Made by a program: the position numbers and the translations under genes
NCBI GenBank assembly: GCA_963693315.1
Contig: OY856188.1
Location: 156,321,034-156,385,033 of the forward strand
DNA: 64,000 nucleotides
Direction of reading: 5' to 3'
DNA from: Diogma glabrata
Taxonomy: Eukaryota > Arthropoda > Insecta > Diptera > Cylindrotomidae
Notes under the pieces: generated by a model
Database searches by the model: none
Seen by the model: the letters and a program-made list of their open reading frames with translations, nothing else
Told to the model about the DNA's origin: nothing
Part shown: positions 22,209 through 34,500 of the stretch, piece after piece
Numbering within the stretch: the first letter of the stretch is position 1
How the letters are laid out: each line of letters begins with the position of its first letter

Positions 22209-24044
22209 TCAGTATTCGTGCCCAATTCTTCCAAGCGGATCAAAGATCGACATAAGTGTTCGCAAAACTTCTCGTTTAGAAAGCACTTTGTTGTCAAACA
22301 TGATTTCCTTTGCAATATTACAATTTTGCATTGAATAGTAATAACTGTCGGAATTCAGATCATGCCACAAACCAAGAATTTTGGTGGTGTTCCCGTTTCG
22401 TACCAAATTTATGAGGACTTCTTTAGAGTTTGATTGAAATTGACAAAGTTCAAAGTTTCCCTTGCTGTGAATATACTTTATGTTTCTTGTTGTTAAAATT
22501 GCTTCTTCAATGCTATCAAAGCTATCAAGGTAATCATCTACATAAGTGTTTTCGATAATTGCTTTAACTTCTCTTGAAAACTGCTCTGCATATGCACCAG
22601 CGTTGAGGTTTTTAACAAACTGGGCTGAGCTGGGCGAGCTCTTTGACCCAAAAATTAGGTCTTGGAAAACATAAGTTGATACTGGATCGCTTGGTTGATT
22701 CCTCCAAAGAAAACATTGAGAATTTTGGTCTTCTTTTATAACTTGAATACGATGGAACATGTGCTTCAAATCTTCGGAAACGCAAACTTTTCGCTCTTGG
22801 TAACGAAGTAACACTTAAGGCAGAGGTGGAACCAGATCAGGACCTATTAAAAGCATCGAGTTCAATGATACTCCATCAACGTTGGCTTCTCCATCATTTA
22901 CCACCCTTAGTTTGGAAGGTTTCTTGGGATTGCGGACTGCAAACATTGGCAGATACCAAGTACGTTCATCTTCTTTTGAAGCTTCTTCGCTTGATAATTT
23001 TCTGATGTATCCAAGGTTCTCTTCTTCACGCATTACTTCAACTGCTTTCTTAGCAAGTTTCGGATAACGTGATAACATCCTTTCATTGCATAGTAGTCGT
23101 TTCATTGCCATGTTTTTACTGGGCGGAAACTTAATATTCTGACTTTTCCACAGCAGACCAGTTTCAAACTTGTCTCCAACTCTTTTAGTTGTTGTCTTTA
23201 ACATCTCAAGTGCTTGAAGTTCCTCTGAGCTACTACACTTTTCTGAACTTTTGGTGATTCCCATGTCATCAATTTTGAATGACTCTTGAATCAGTTTATG
23301 CAATTCATCGTAATTACGTACACACAAATGTACATTTAGACTTTGACTGGCTGAACCATGAGATACTTCAGAGTCGTATGTACCACAAACGGTCCATCCT
23401 AGTTTGCACAATGCAACTGCAGGACTTTTTTCGCTTTCTTGATGCATTTTTTTAACTCCACTAAGGTGTAAGTTGTCCATTCCGATGAGTATCATTGGTT
23501 TGGCATTGGCATAGCTCTCAACCTTGTACTTTGCCAAGAATGGAAAAGATTTCTTAAGTGCTTCAAAGTTCAAAGATTGTCTTGGTAATTCGAGGTCGTC
23601 AACAGTTCGAACATTATTGATCTTGAAGTTGGATGCAGTGCTTCCCCGAATTGAAATAGAAACTTGCTTCGAGTTTGGGATGTTTTTGTACGTGTCGCTG
23701 GACCACTTCAAGCATAAAGGAAGTTCTTTGCCAGTTATATTTAATTCTCTGTGCAACTTTGAATCCATTAAGGTTACTGAAGAACCTTCATCCATGAATG
23801 CATAAGTCGAAATCTCTTGGCTAGCATTTCGGAGTGTGACTGGCATGATACGAAACAATGTATTATGTAACATTGAATAATGGCTCATCTGAACAATGGC
23901 CACATTGAGACGTTGAAGGTTTTTCATTATCTGGCTTCTTTTTGGTTGAACTGGAATTGGAGGTCTCAAAGTTGTGTAATAACTTATGATGTCGCATATC
24001 ACAGCCTTGAACACTACATTTTGACTTCTCCGTACATTTACCAT
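22209..24044 (-). pseudogene. BEL/Pao protease and reverse transcriptase region
   Basis: 24044-22818 encodes the retropepsin-like domain (FMDEGSSVTLMDSKL, where BEL proteases show DxGSS) and the start of RT (LRVVNDGEANVDGVSLNSML, GPDL). A TAA at 22815-22817 interrupts the same frame, which resumes at 22814 through FHRIQV, SSPSSAQF and the catalytic box YVDDYLDSF (about 22536). The RT catalytic aspartates are intact, but the in-frame stop and the downstream frameshift kill the polyprotein. The protease frame overlaps the gag end (23863-24044). Confidence 0.85.
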
Positions 24045-25639
24045 TGTGTTTCACAAGACATCGGAAACATAAACGCTTTTCCTTGGCAACCTCCCACCTT
24101 TTATTGCGGTTCATTGAAGCAAAAGTACTACACTTCTCAAGTGACCTGCAATCTCTTTGACATCCAAAGCAAGAATCAATTTTGGGTTTTGAATCTTCGG
24201 TGTGAACCCTCGAAGGTTGTAGCTTTGGCTTGTCGAAACTAGTTGAAGCCACTCTTGAGGCAACCATAACGAGATTATCAATCCAGTTATCAAAGTGTTC
24301 AAGAGTTGGGTACACTATTTGCTGTGCAACAATTTTGCAGTGCATCTGAAGCTCGACTTGGAGTCGTTCTTTAAGTTTATCCAACATCATTGGACCTCGT
24401 AAGTGATCCGCCATTTCAGCTGTCTTCATAGGGACTATCATGTTGTGGACTTGAGTACCAAATTTAAGTATAGAATTTGGATTTTTCATCGAAGCTTGTG
24501 GTAACTTTGTAATCTCAACCACTAACTCTCTGATGAGATCATTTGCTTGACCATACAAGGTCCAAAGACGACGATGGACACATGGAACGTTTGCAGGTAG
24601 AGGAGGCATACCTTCAACGCTTGTTCTTGCTTCACCAGTTAATGAATTCTGTAGTTGAATTAAGTTCTCCATGTCATCGAAGTTACACGTTAATGTGCTT
24701 GTTGCGTAACTTGATAAAAAAATTAGCCATTGTCGAAATGCTCCAGAAAATTTTGGCAGATCTTTATAAGTCACTTTGCGAGCTTTAAAGTGTTCTTTGG
24801 ACAGATAAAGTCTCTTTCTGTTTTGCAACAACACTGGATATGGAAAATTGTCTCTCATTGATTGTTGTCCTTGAAACGTTGGACCAATCCCAAAGGGCAT
24901 TGCGTATGGATTAAAAGAAAAACCTTGAGACATACTTGTTGGCACGCTTGGCGAAACAGTTGGCCTAGTAGAAGTTGATTGAGACATTATGTTTTGATCG
25001 CTTGTTACTGATGATGGAACATAATTGTTGAAACGACTGTGTGATGAACTGGTGGGTAATGGAGCATTTGACTGAGTAGAATGATAAGCAAAATTTGAAA
25101 TTGAAGAATCAATCGAAGTACGTGTTGAGGTATGGATCGTTGGAACCAGCTTAAACTCTGGAGATGAAGCAAGTTCACACTCAGAAAAAAAAATCGATGC
25201 GTTTTTTACTTATGCGCTATAGTAACTCCAAAATTGTAAACATAACATACGTTTTTCTAAAATTTACTAGTGCAAAGTATTGATAATTTAAGTAATATTA
25301 ACCTGTGCCACGTTAAAAAGGCAAAATTTGAATTGTAAAATTTTGGAAAATAAATTTCCTACTGAAACAGTAAAATCAACATATGATTGCTGTAGTTGTA
25401 GCTTATACGAAAGTTGATTTTGAAATATGAAAACAAAATTACCTAAAAAGTCGTTACATTTACTTAACAATTTTGTAAAACATATCTATCGGTCTAGATA
25501 ATTTAAAAAAAAACTACAGTATCGATAAATTGAAATGCGGTAAAATTAATTCATAAATTATTAGAAGAATTTATGAATGAAAAGGAATCATTTTTGTGTT
25601 ATTTTAAAAAAAAATAATTAAAATGTATTAAAAAATAAA

Positions 25640-25664
25640 TAGTGGTCACTCTGGGAATCGAACC
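25640..25664 (-). repeat. B-box-like segment of a tRNA-like module
   Basis: On the minus strand it reads CAGGGTTCGATTCCCAGAG, a good B-box with flanking stem. Only the 3' half of a tRNA is recognisable. It is paired with a plus-strand module at 25728-25792 in the same element and conserved in the copy at 32595-32625. Confidence 0.4.
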
Positions 25665-25727
25665 CTGGATCGTCCTAAACTTTAGCATCAACATAATATT
25701 CATAAATAAATTGATGTAAATAATTAT

Positions 25728-25792
25728 TTAGATAGACGAATGGTTAATGTTGCTGCCTTGTACACAGAGGTCTGGGGATCGAATCCGAATTA
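25728..25792 (+). repeat. tRNA-like module
   Basis: GACGAATGGTTAATGTTGC (A-box side) and TGGGGATCGAATCCG (B-box) about 35-40 bases apart. Conserved, in inverted orientation, in the copy at 32483-32550. No full cloverleaf. Confidence 0.5.
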
Positions 25793-26261
25793 AGTCCAAA
25801 ATAAAAATTAATAATAAATTGCATTTTATCTTTACAGGACCATTCTTAACCGCTGTTATCATTTACCCGTGTATATTATCCGCCTGAATTGATAACAAAA
25901 AACAAAATTAATATTTGCAAAAATATTAATTTTTTTTTAAAATTAATTAAAAACTGACCTTTTTACAATGTTTTAAGTAGATTTTACTTTGTCAATTTTG
26001 TTTACTTTACTTATGCCTCCGCTGGCTCAATTCGTACGTCATTTTCAGTTAAATTTACATATACTTTACGTTAAATAAACTATCTCTTTTTTCTGAGTGC
26101 AGGATGCTGAGCCTCTCCTATGTATGTTGGCGACTGTTCCGGTGGGACAAGTCTCATTGTTTTAACCTCTTGAAGAAGTCTATTTCGACGTTGAAGTAAT
26201 TTTCTCATTTGCTTAAGTGATTCATCAATCTCGGCTTCTAATGTTTCCTTAGTGGACTAGA

Positions 26262-26405
26262 CTTATGTGGACTAGATTTGAAAAATCCGTTCTTCTCACA
26301 TGGACAACTGTTTATGGCTGGCGCGTTAGGAAAACCTTCTGATTTATCCGTGTACGCACCAGACAGAAAAACAAAAAATATAGTGTACCCACAAGTACTC
26401 GAATA
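26262..26405 (+). pseudogene. C-terminal tip of Helitron helicase
   Basis: The last helicase motif (FFSHGQLFMAG) and tail KTKNIVYPQVLE, stop. It matches the copy at 16681-16985 with a few substitutions. Only about 45 codons remain. Confidence 0.8.
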
Positions 26406-27275
26406 AATACATAAAATTGAAACGACTTTTGAAATTTGTTCCATATTAAAATAAATAAGTTGCAATAAAAATGACACAATGTAAATTGAATGTTATCTTT
26501 ACGAGTTTTCTCGAGTTTTCTTTCTTATGAGATAGCGGCAATATGCGACCAATGTTAAATAAACAAAACTTTTACGCTATTTGGTGTAAAAAATAAAATT
26601 TTGGGAGATTTTGTGGGTGGTTAAGATCAAAGTAATTATTGTAATTCACTTGAATTTTGCAATTTGACAACATTTTTCATTTTCTCTCAGAAAAACTTCT
26701 TTCGAACAGTGTTTGTGTGTTTCGTACAAATACAATGCATGAGCTCTGTGAACATTTTTGTTCTGTATAATGTTCTATATAGAGATGACACACCTCTACT
26801 AATTCAACAAGTAATTTAAATTGTTTTATTGTTTTATAAGTTTTCAATTATTTAACCGCTAATTTTTTATATATCCGAACAAATCAGCTAGAATACTGAT
26901 TATTTTTCATTCATATTTTTAAAAAGTAAAATTAAATATTATGCTGCTCATTACCACCTTTTGAAACCATTGCTACACTGAGAAAATTAATGTGGTTACC
27001 CCAAACATATTCTGCTGGTAACATGTACATGTTTAGAAAATGACAAACATGTAACATGTTTACTTGAACCATTGTTATTGTGTTTACTATAAACATAATA
27101 TGATCAAATAAAACATAATCAGTAACCATACTATTTTGCCGTCAATCATGTTATTTTAACATAATATGTTTAGTGTTAATATATTATGCTTACCGCAACT
27201 ATATTTTAGAAACATTATAAGGTTCTATCAAACATATTATTTAAAAAAATTATATTTAGCACAAGCATATTATAT

Positions 27276-27692
27276 GTGGAATATGCTCTTCTTATTTTTA
27301 TTATTTTAATTTCTTCTTATTTCTTTCTATTTCTTCTATTTTTAACCGACTTCAAAAAAGAAGGAGGTTCTGTGTTTCATTGTGGGTTTTTTTTATGTAT
27401 GCAATTTCTCAAAAACGGCTCGTTTGATTTGGATGATTTAAATTGTATTCTATTTGGGTTTATTCCGAGAGGGTCCCATAATTTTTTTTATGATGTGAAA
27501 AATACCGTTATTCAGAAAATTGGAGAAAACCATATTTTTTATGCATTTTCGTTGATTTCGTCAAAACATATTATTCTGTTTGGGTGTTGTGGGCAGTATT
27601 ATATTGCTTTACTTGTCGAAGTTATCGTAAATAATCTCTATGACGGGAAATATGTATGCCGTTTGTGCCAAAAATCGCAAAACCATAATTAA
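27276..27692 (+). other. Open frame over an ACCGACTTCAAAAAAG-type repeat
   Basis: A 138-codon open frame with a hydrophobic N-terminus, but it overlies the dispersed insect repeat motif TTTTTAACCGACTTCAAAAA plus AAGGAGGTTCTG, and its composition is very T-rich (Phe/Leu/Ile by default). I do not consider it a gene; no domain is recognised. Confidence 0.4.
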
Positions 27693-27794
27693 TAGATTGT
27701 CACTGATGGAAGTTTTTCCGGCATTTGAAGTTATTACGACATTTGCTTTATGGCTACACTAAAAATAAAAAAATAAAAAACTTTTTAAAAAAAA

Positions 27795-28756
27795 ATAGAA
27801 CCAACTTCAGAAAAAACAAAAGAAGCACAAAAAAGTGAAAAATAACTCAATTGTTGCTTTTAGAAACAAAAATACGTTACATTTTGATTAATTTAATTTA
27901 ATTATACCTTACTTTAGACAAAAAAGTTACGCTATTAAACAAAGTTATTATATTAAAATAGTTACTTTTTATTATAATTATTATAGTTGTTATAATAGTT
28001 ATTATATTTTAAAAGTTATTTGTAGTACAAAACTGTTCGAACTGTTCGGTGCCACATTGACGAAAAACCGACTAATATGTCTTGGGTTTGGCACCGATTT
28101 CCAACAGTTTTGTACTACAAATAACTTTTAAAATATAATAACTATTATAACAACTATAATAACTATAATAATTATAATAAAAAGTAACTATTTTAATATA
28201 GTAACTTTCATATTATAAACTTGTTTAGCCGGGTTTAAAATTTTATATTTTATTATTTTGTTTTTCCTCAATTTAGCCCGTTTGATTGAATATAATTTTT
28301 ATTATTAAATCTATATATTTCGGGCTAGGCCCATCTTCAGGATTATTAATAAAAATAATAAAAAATTATATCACAATAAGAAAATAAAGTTTTTGACATA
28401 AATTATATAAACAAAAAATGATATACAATTTAACATGAGTTACTATGTTATAATTAACTTAAAAAATGGTAATCAAGTGAAAAGCTTAAAGTTACTTTAA
28501 ATTTTAGAACAATCGGATTAAATTAAAATAATTATTCGAAAAATCCTTCTTATCACTTTTAAAATTACAAATTGTTTCCTCATTTTTTATGATTTGGCAA
28601 GCAACTTTGTTTAATAGCGTAATTTTTTTGTCTATAGTAAGTATAATTAAATTAAATTAATCAAAATGTAACGTATTTTTGTTTCTAAAAGCAACAATGG
28701 AGTTATTTTTAACTTTTTTGTGCCTCTTTTGATTTTTCTGAAGTCGGTTCTATTTT
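27795..28756. repeat. Nested palindrome (outer arms about 157 bp)
   Basis: 27795-27952 (ACCAACTTCAGAAAAA, AAAGTTACGCTATTAAAC) is the inverted partner of 28600-28756. Between them lie a second palindrome (arms 27956-28038 and 28113-28196, loop about 74 bp) and a copy of the 28205-28590 repeat, as if fold-back elements had inserted into one another. Confidence 0.8.
28205..28590 (-). repeat. Repeat with hammerhead-like CTGAAGA...GAAA motif, copy 1
   Basis: Matches the left arm of 39345-39770 almost base for base (CATATTATAAACTTGTTTAGC start; minus-strand CTGAAGATGGGCCTAGCCC then GAAA near 28315-28342). The GGGC-CTA-GCCC stem-loop between CTGAAGA and GAAA recalls the hammerhead ribozyme core of Penelope-like elements and retrozymes, but there is an extra base before stem II. 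Function is speculative. Confidence 0.55.
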
Positions 28757-29982
28757 TTTTTTAAAGTTTATTTATTATTTTAATTTAGTCTTATTATTTT
28801 TACACAAAAATTAAGAAATTGTTTTTTATTTTATGTAAATAGATATATTTAAATGCAATAATTTTTTTGTTTTAATTAAATTCACATTTCCCAATAACGA
28901 TAAAAAATAACACACGAAAAAAAGTACTAAACTCAACGAACGTACGAAACTAAATGAACTGAGCAAGTTGTTTAGATCTCTTCTAAACAATTCCAAACAT
29001 GTTATGTTTGGCTAAGAGTACATGTACATTTACATGTATACATATACATGGTCGCTTTTCAAACATTATATTTTTGTGTCCATTATAATTATGGTCGTAA
29101 CAAAAATAACATATTTGGAAATCTTATTCAAACATAATATATTTGATTAAGAATACGAAACATAATATGTTTGATTATGAATACTAAACATAATATGTTA
29201 GAATTCAAACATAATATGTTAGAATTCAACGTTAAAGTGTTATTTTTTATGTTCTTAAACAAATTCAAAAATGGTATTCAAAATAAATTCTGAATAATAT
29301 AATCATAATGGCAAACAAATGCATATATGTCCTTCCATGAAATGTCATTTAATATGTTATCTTTTATACGGTTAGATAATAAATTGATATAAGTTCAAAT
29401 AAAAGTTATATTTTTCAATTTGAAATATGTATCTGAAAAAATTAAAGAACCAAAAATTTCATTTATATTTAGATATATTTTATTATTTGCATAGCAATCA
29501 TATTAAACATAATCATGTTTAAATAGAACTTTAAAGACAACATATGTTATTTGGCATCATACTATAGTTAGTTTTACTATAGCAAGATAAGGAATGTTTG
29601 TAACAATAATAATTAGTTTTGTTGGAAACCAAATTTGTTTACAATTATATGTTTCAAAGAATCATAATTCTAGTAACCATAATTTAGGTAGATTTTTTAA
29701 ACATGCCATATTTTTGACAAATTTAATATAGTTAAAATAAACATATTATTGTAATATATTTAAACTATTATGTTTAAAAATTAAAATTTAACCATATTAA
29801 GGTTTACTGAAACATGTATATATTGGTCGCAAACATGTCCAAACATGTTTTTTTTCTCAGTGTACTACGTCAACAAAATGTCTGCGCAAAAACTTTATTT
29901 ATAAGCGTAGCAAAGCACGCCGGGTCCTGCTAGTTTTTTATAAAAAGCATAGAATTAAGCACACGAAAGTAATCGTAGAGTA

Positions 29983-30115
29983 GTAGATTCTTGTATGAGC
30001 TTAGAATGCAGGCAATTCTTCACGAGGATGAAGCTTCCCAAAACGAGCGTAGCGAGTGGAGGGAATCATCCGAGTGAAGAATTGCCATCATCCTAAGCGA
30101 ATACAAGATGCTATT
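29983..30115. repeat. Hairpin with GCG-AGCGAG loop (type i)
   Basis: Arms of about 50-55 bp (29983-30042 and 30061-30115; GGCAATTCTTCAC pairs with GTGAAGAATTGCC) enclose the loop AAAACGAGCGTAGCGAGTGG. The GC-rich loop in AT-rich arms resembles those at 36930-38400 and 56189-56336. Confidence 0.75.
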
Positions 30116-31414
30116 TTATCCACGACTGTAAAATATTTCGTTTAATTTCCAGTTTTCATGCAAAAATCGGCATCGCCATATTGAAATAAAAACATCAAAG
30201 ATAGCGAAAAACAAAACAAATTTGTTGTTTAATTTGTTAGGGGAATATTTAATAAACTATAGAGCTGTTAAAGAATTTTAATCAAATTCACTGTTGTGGA
30301 ATGAATACAATTACAATGGAAGACATACGCATAGAAAGTATATATTCTTTAGTAGTCGTGGATAAATAGATTTTATTAAAACTGCTTTTTTATATATCAC
30401 CAATTCATTCTGTAAAAAGCTCAATGCCGCTAAAAGATTGTGGTTGAAATCTATTAACTTTCCTGAACGGATCGATTGTAAAAACCGCAAAAGATATAAA
30501 AATGTCTCATCAGAGATCTTTGTTTTACTTTTCCGAACCATGAAACAATAATGTGCGAGCACAGTTTACAAACTAACTACATACTATTTGGTTATTTTGT
30601 AATACAAAAACAACAAAACTAATAACACAACTAGGTTGATTAAAATCTTTTAAGCCTATTATTTGAATACACATTTATCAAAATAAATATGCCAAAAGCT
30701 ATTTTATAGAACTAAGAAAATCTGATTATAAATGAATCCTTTATTTCAAATACATATTTTTGTATGTTCCGGTAGAACAAAAAATATTCTTAAAAAGACA
30801 CCAAAAACAGTCCCTAATAAACAAAAACACATGTTTTTGAAACCCTACTAAAGAAAAACAAATTTATGATACTTAGGCTTAAACCTTATGATAAAGGGCA
30901 AGGACAAAAATGAAATAAATACTTTGTCTTAAAAATATATCACAATTTAGGTTTTTCTTGAATAAACTATCTTGTTAGTTGGTTCAGTGTTTAGAAGCTG
31001 TGATGGTCTTGTAAGATGCAGTAAAATGAAAAGGAAAATAAATTTTTTTTCGATTTTTTGCGTGATTGATGGTTTTCCCAATTTTATGTTATATCAGCTT
31101 AAGTTTCAATACTGCTTCGTTAAAGTTTCTGAGTGTAAGATAATTAAAATTTATTTGTATAAAGTTTCAATAGAACTTCCACAGAGAATGTTTCCCCACC
31201 ACTCGAGTGAAAGTCTTCAAAAGACTGCCTTATTTATCATTAAAAGCTTTACCGAAACATATTTGAATAATTCTTGAAAAAAATTCGAAAAATATACTAT
31301 CGAAAATAAAACTCTCAGTGGGTAGCGAAATCCGAAATTCGACGTTCACACCTTGCTACTTGGGTAATACTGACAGAATTAGGTTGTTTTATCAGAAACA
31401 GGCAGTATCAAAAC
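30116..31414. other. No gene seen
   Basis: AT-rich. An 83-codon minus frame at 30311-30562 and a 101-codon plus frame at 30972-31277 carry no recognised domain and are not supported by composition or context. Confidence 0.35.
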
Positions 31415-31529
31415 CAGTGGCGTAGCTAGCATGGGTGACACCCGGGGCGGATATTGTGGTATCACCCCAAAAATAAAAACTGTCAATAATAATAAAAAGC
31501 CGATAAACGTATGTAATTTATAATTTTTT

Positions 31530-34500
31530 TTAATTAATACAAATGAGCATTATTATTAATAAGCTACATTGGGTCATTGTTGTCCGCAAGTAAATTTTAA
31601 TTAATTTTAATTTGCTGAAACTCCTCTCACACGAAGCCACTAATACGCAAATAAATAACTTTAGTGCGACCGTAAGATTCGAAAGAAATTCTGAAATATC
31701 CAATCCTACGATGAATTTCAAAAAGTCTAGGTACACCCGACTAGAATTCTTATTTCGGTTCGAATAAGGATGATGTTTGGCGAACCAAACTGGGCATTCG
31801 GCCCTAATGAGCATTCCATATGACGACCTCATGCCTGAAAGTAACGCATGTCCACATTCGTATTCCATTTGGACAAGCTAATGCGGACTGCATCTAAATT
31901 TGTGCTGCCAAAGAATATTTTCTGAATGCAGCAAACTATACACTCAGAAAAAGAGATACCTTATTTAACGTAAAGTATATGTAAATTTAACTGAAAATGA
32001 CCTACAAATTTAGCCAGCGTAGGCATAAGTAAAGTAAACAAAATTGACAAAGTAAAATCTACTTAAAAGCATTGTAAAAATGTCAGTTTTTAATTAAGCT
32101 TATGCAAAAGCAAATTTTACGTAGACCACAAGTAAATATTTAAAAATATATGTAGCCCTAACGTAGCGTTATGTAATTTCGCTAGTAGCACATTAACTAT
32201 TTGCTACGTAAAACAGACAGAGCTATATGTAAAAATTGAACTATTTTAGTCAAATTTACATCCCAGCAAGCACACCGCAAAAATTTTGGGCTGTTATGCT
32301 ACAATTATGCTACCATCTTGTCTCACCAAAAAAATGAAAAAAAAATTAATTTTTTTGCAATTATTAATCGTTTTTTTTATCAATTCAGGGGGATTATACA
32401 CGGTAATGGTAACAGCGGTTAAGAGGGGCCCTGTTAAGATAAAATTCTAATTATTATTAATATTTACTTTGGACTTAGTCCGGATTCGATCCCCAGACCT
32501 CTGTGTACAAGGCGGCAACATTAACTATTCGTCTTTCTAAATAATTATTTACATCAATTTATTTATGAATATTATGTTGATGCTTAAGTTTAGGACGGCT
32601 GAGGGTTCGATTCCCCGACTGACCACTACTTATTTTTTATTACATTTTTATTATTTTTTTTTTAAATAACACAAAAATGATTCCCCCCTTACTTCGGCTA
32701 ATCTGTCAATTGCATTATACGGTTGACATTCGTGATTTCAAGTTCATACCTAATTTGAGGATCCTACTATTTATCCTTATGGAAGCCTTATGACGGTTCC
32801 GAACGTAAGCTGCATTTGAGTATTTTCTTGACCTGCATAATGACGAGATAGAGCCGCAATTAACAGGCCTTCCGAAGTTGGGCATATTATTAGTCGTACT
32901 AATGACGATGTAACTCCGTAATTGTTAGGTTTTCTGAATTTTGGTATTCCTCAGTTGGCCCGAAAATATTTTTAGGTCTGCGAAATACAAATTCTAGTCG
33001 GGCAGTTAGAGACTAACATTGGCCGCTTTTAAATGCCTTTACAACCTTCGTATCTCTATGAGGAGTTCTGTTACCGATAACTCATCATATAAACTGGCAA
33101 ATTTTGATACAGATAATTTCAACTATTCACTGTTCGCCAAATGCTAAGTGTTTGTCTGCACAACCTCGAACAATGAAGCGAAATCTTGAACTGACTTAAG
33201 TCTAGTTCGGAGTTCAACACTGAATCGGTCAAGACATTCCAACATATCCTTTTTAAGTTGAGCTCTTAGTGTCAGTCCAACATCAGGAACGAACTTACCA
33301 GCCATTGGTTTCTTACGAAAATTCGGCTTTCCATTGGAATGTCATAGTCCTCTGATTTTTTCGCAGCAAGAATTATTGCCTCTTCTACAATGTGACTTCA
33401 TTACGAATTGACTCTTTTTTTGTTACTAATTGATCAATATTCAAGCCCTTGCTTTGCAATTCAATCTGAACACAGATATTATTTCCCTTAGAATATCATT
33501 CCAAAACAATAGATAGCGAAGAAACGTAAAATCACATGCTGCATGGATAAGGTTCTGTGCAGTGCCTCTAGTGTCTAAATTTTCTTGTTGATCACTTAAC
33601 TTCTCAATTGCAGCCACAATCCCATCAAAATTTTCGGGCAATACTTTTACTGCAGCATAATTAGCACTCCAATGCGTTGTTAAGAGTCTTTTAATAGCTA
33701 TTTTTTGTCTTTAACAAGCACTTCCCAGCAGCTAGTCGAAGCAGAAAAACATGTAAAAATGGCTTCCACTGTTCCAAAAAACGTTACACAAGCTAAATTT
33801 TGTGCAAATGAGTGTTGGCCACATAAATTAATTGAATGATCTATGCAGCCGACAAAAATTGCTTTGCTATTTTTAACTTTAATAATAGCTTGCATTCCTC
33901 CATGTATACTACTCATAACAGCTGCAGTATCATAACCTTGGGAACAATTCATAAATCTATACCGTCATTTTCAAGATTTTTACACTGTAAAACACATGTC
34001 CTATTTCCAGTCGAAATACAGTTGTCTCAACCTCACCGTGCGTGCAGATATGGCGAATCGAACGACGAAATTGATTCAACAACTGTGCAATTATATCCGA
34101 CAATCACATGAAATATTTATGTGAAAATAAAATATAGTTCAATTAATCTCCAATACTTAAATTTTAAAATGAAAAATTCATGATATAAGGCCAAAGAAAT
34201 ATGTTTTCACGGAAATAGTTATCAACTTTATTCAACTACTGTTATATTGGATAAAACACTTTATATTTTAAATAAACCTCATTGTGTTGTCAGGACAATC
34301 TTACTGAGTACTAAATCATCAATTTTCACATAACGAATCGCTTCTGACATTTGATCAATATGTGAAATGTCAGGTGTGCTATCAAACATAATTCCAAAAT
34401 ATTTAACCGATTTAATTTCGTTGACAAGCTTAAACTTTACGTGGTTCGCTAAAACATGTATGAACTCATTTTGTATATCTGGTGACAAATATGATACTTG

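Larger units (their letters stand above)
25178..26099. mobile_element. Small CACTA-like TIR element (922 bp) inside BEL gag
   Basis: Termini CACTCAGAAAAA and TTTTTTCTGAGTG, flanked by CA on both sides (25176-25177, 26100-26101). No coding capacity. It contains two tRNA-like modules in opposite orientation. About half of it (25590-26099) recurs inverted at 31941-32690 with roughly 85-90% similarity by eye, so it is a repeated family. Short subterminal motifs (TTTACTTTGTC, ACTTTACGTTAAATAA) repeat near the right end. Confidence 0.85.
23863..26237 (-). pseudogene. BEL/Pao gag, interrupted by a TIR element
   Basis: Coding runs 26237-26100 (coiled-coil-like ESLKQMRKLLQRRNRLLQEV), is interrupted by 25178-26099, and resumes 25177-23863. 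The middle holds the DUF1759-type capsid (FSGAFRQWLIFLSSYATS near 24750). The C-terminal part has Cys/His clusters (CFGCQRDCRSLEKC; LCFRCLVKHNGKC; GCDMRHHKLLH), the BEL zinc knuckles. The two parts lie in one frame once the insert and one CA duplication are discounted, so the insertion is the only break in this stretch. The N-terminus is lost at the junction near 26240. Confidence 0.8.
21060..26240 (-). mobile_element. BEL/Pao LTR retrotransposon, decayed internal region
   Basis: Ordered minus-strand remains of gag, protease, reverse transcriptase, RNase H and the integrase zinc domain. No LTR is visible: the 5' side ends against Helitron sequence at about 26240-26258 and the 3' side stops inside the integrase zinc-binding region near 21060. 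The gag part is split by the TIR element 25178-26099. Several stops and frameshifts show it is inactive. Confidence 0.85.
26976..29862. mobile_element. CACTA-like TIR element (2.9 kb), non-coding
   Basis: Starts CACTGAGAAAATT and ends TTTTTTTTCTCAGTG. TA flanks each side (26974-26975, 29863-29864). The uninterrupted Helitron copy near 16100-16115 is the empty site and confirms a 2-bp TA duplication. Subterminal repeats built on AACATAATATGTTT and ACATGTACATGTTT fill 27000-27240 and 28980-29850. The centre holds nested palindromes (27795-28756). An open frame at 27276-27692 is a repeat-derived sequence (see below). No transposase. Confidence 0.8.
26258..29935 (+). mobile_element. Helitron 3'-terminal fragment, copy 2, interrupted
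   Basis: Plus-strand helicase C-terminus (26262-26405: LDLKNPFFSHGQLFMAG, stop after VLE), then the same 3' UTR as copy 1 at 16042-16985. It is interrupted by the element 26976-29862 and completed at 29863-29935, ending GCAAAGCACGCCGGGTCC then TGCTAG, followed by T, as expected for a Helitron 3' end (CTAG, inserted next to T). 5'-truncated next to the BEL relic. Confidence 0.85.

Noticed and set aside
21328..24788. Several plus-strand frames of 60-120 codons
   Set aside because: They are antisense shadows of the BEL pol and gag frames.
27276..27692. 138-codon frame as a membrane protein gene
   Set aside because: It overlies a dispersed repeat and its hydrophobicity follows from T-richness.
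30311..30562. 83-codon minus-strand frame
   Set aside because: No motif I can name and no supporting context; likely chance in AT-rich sequence.
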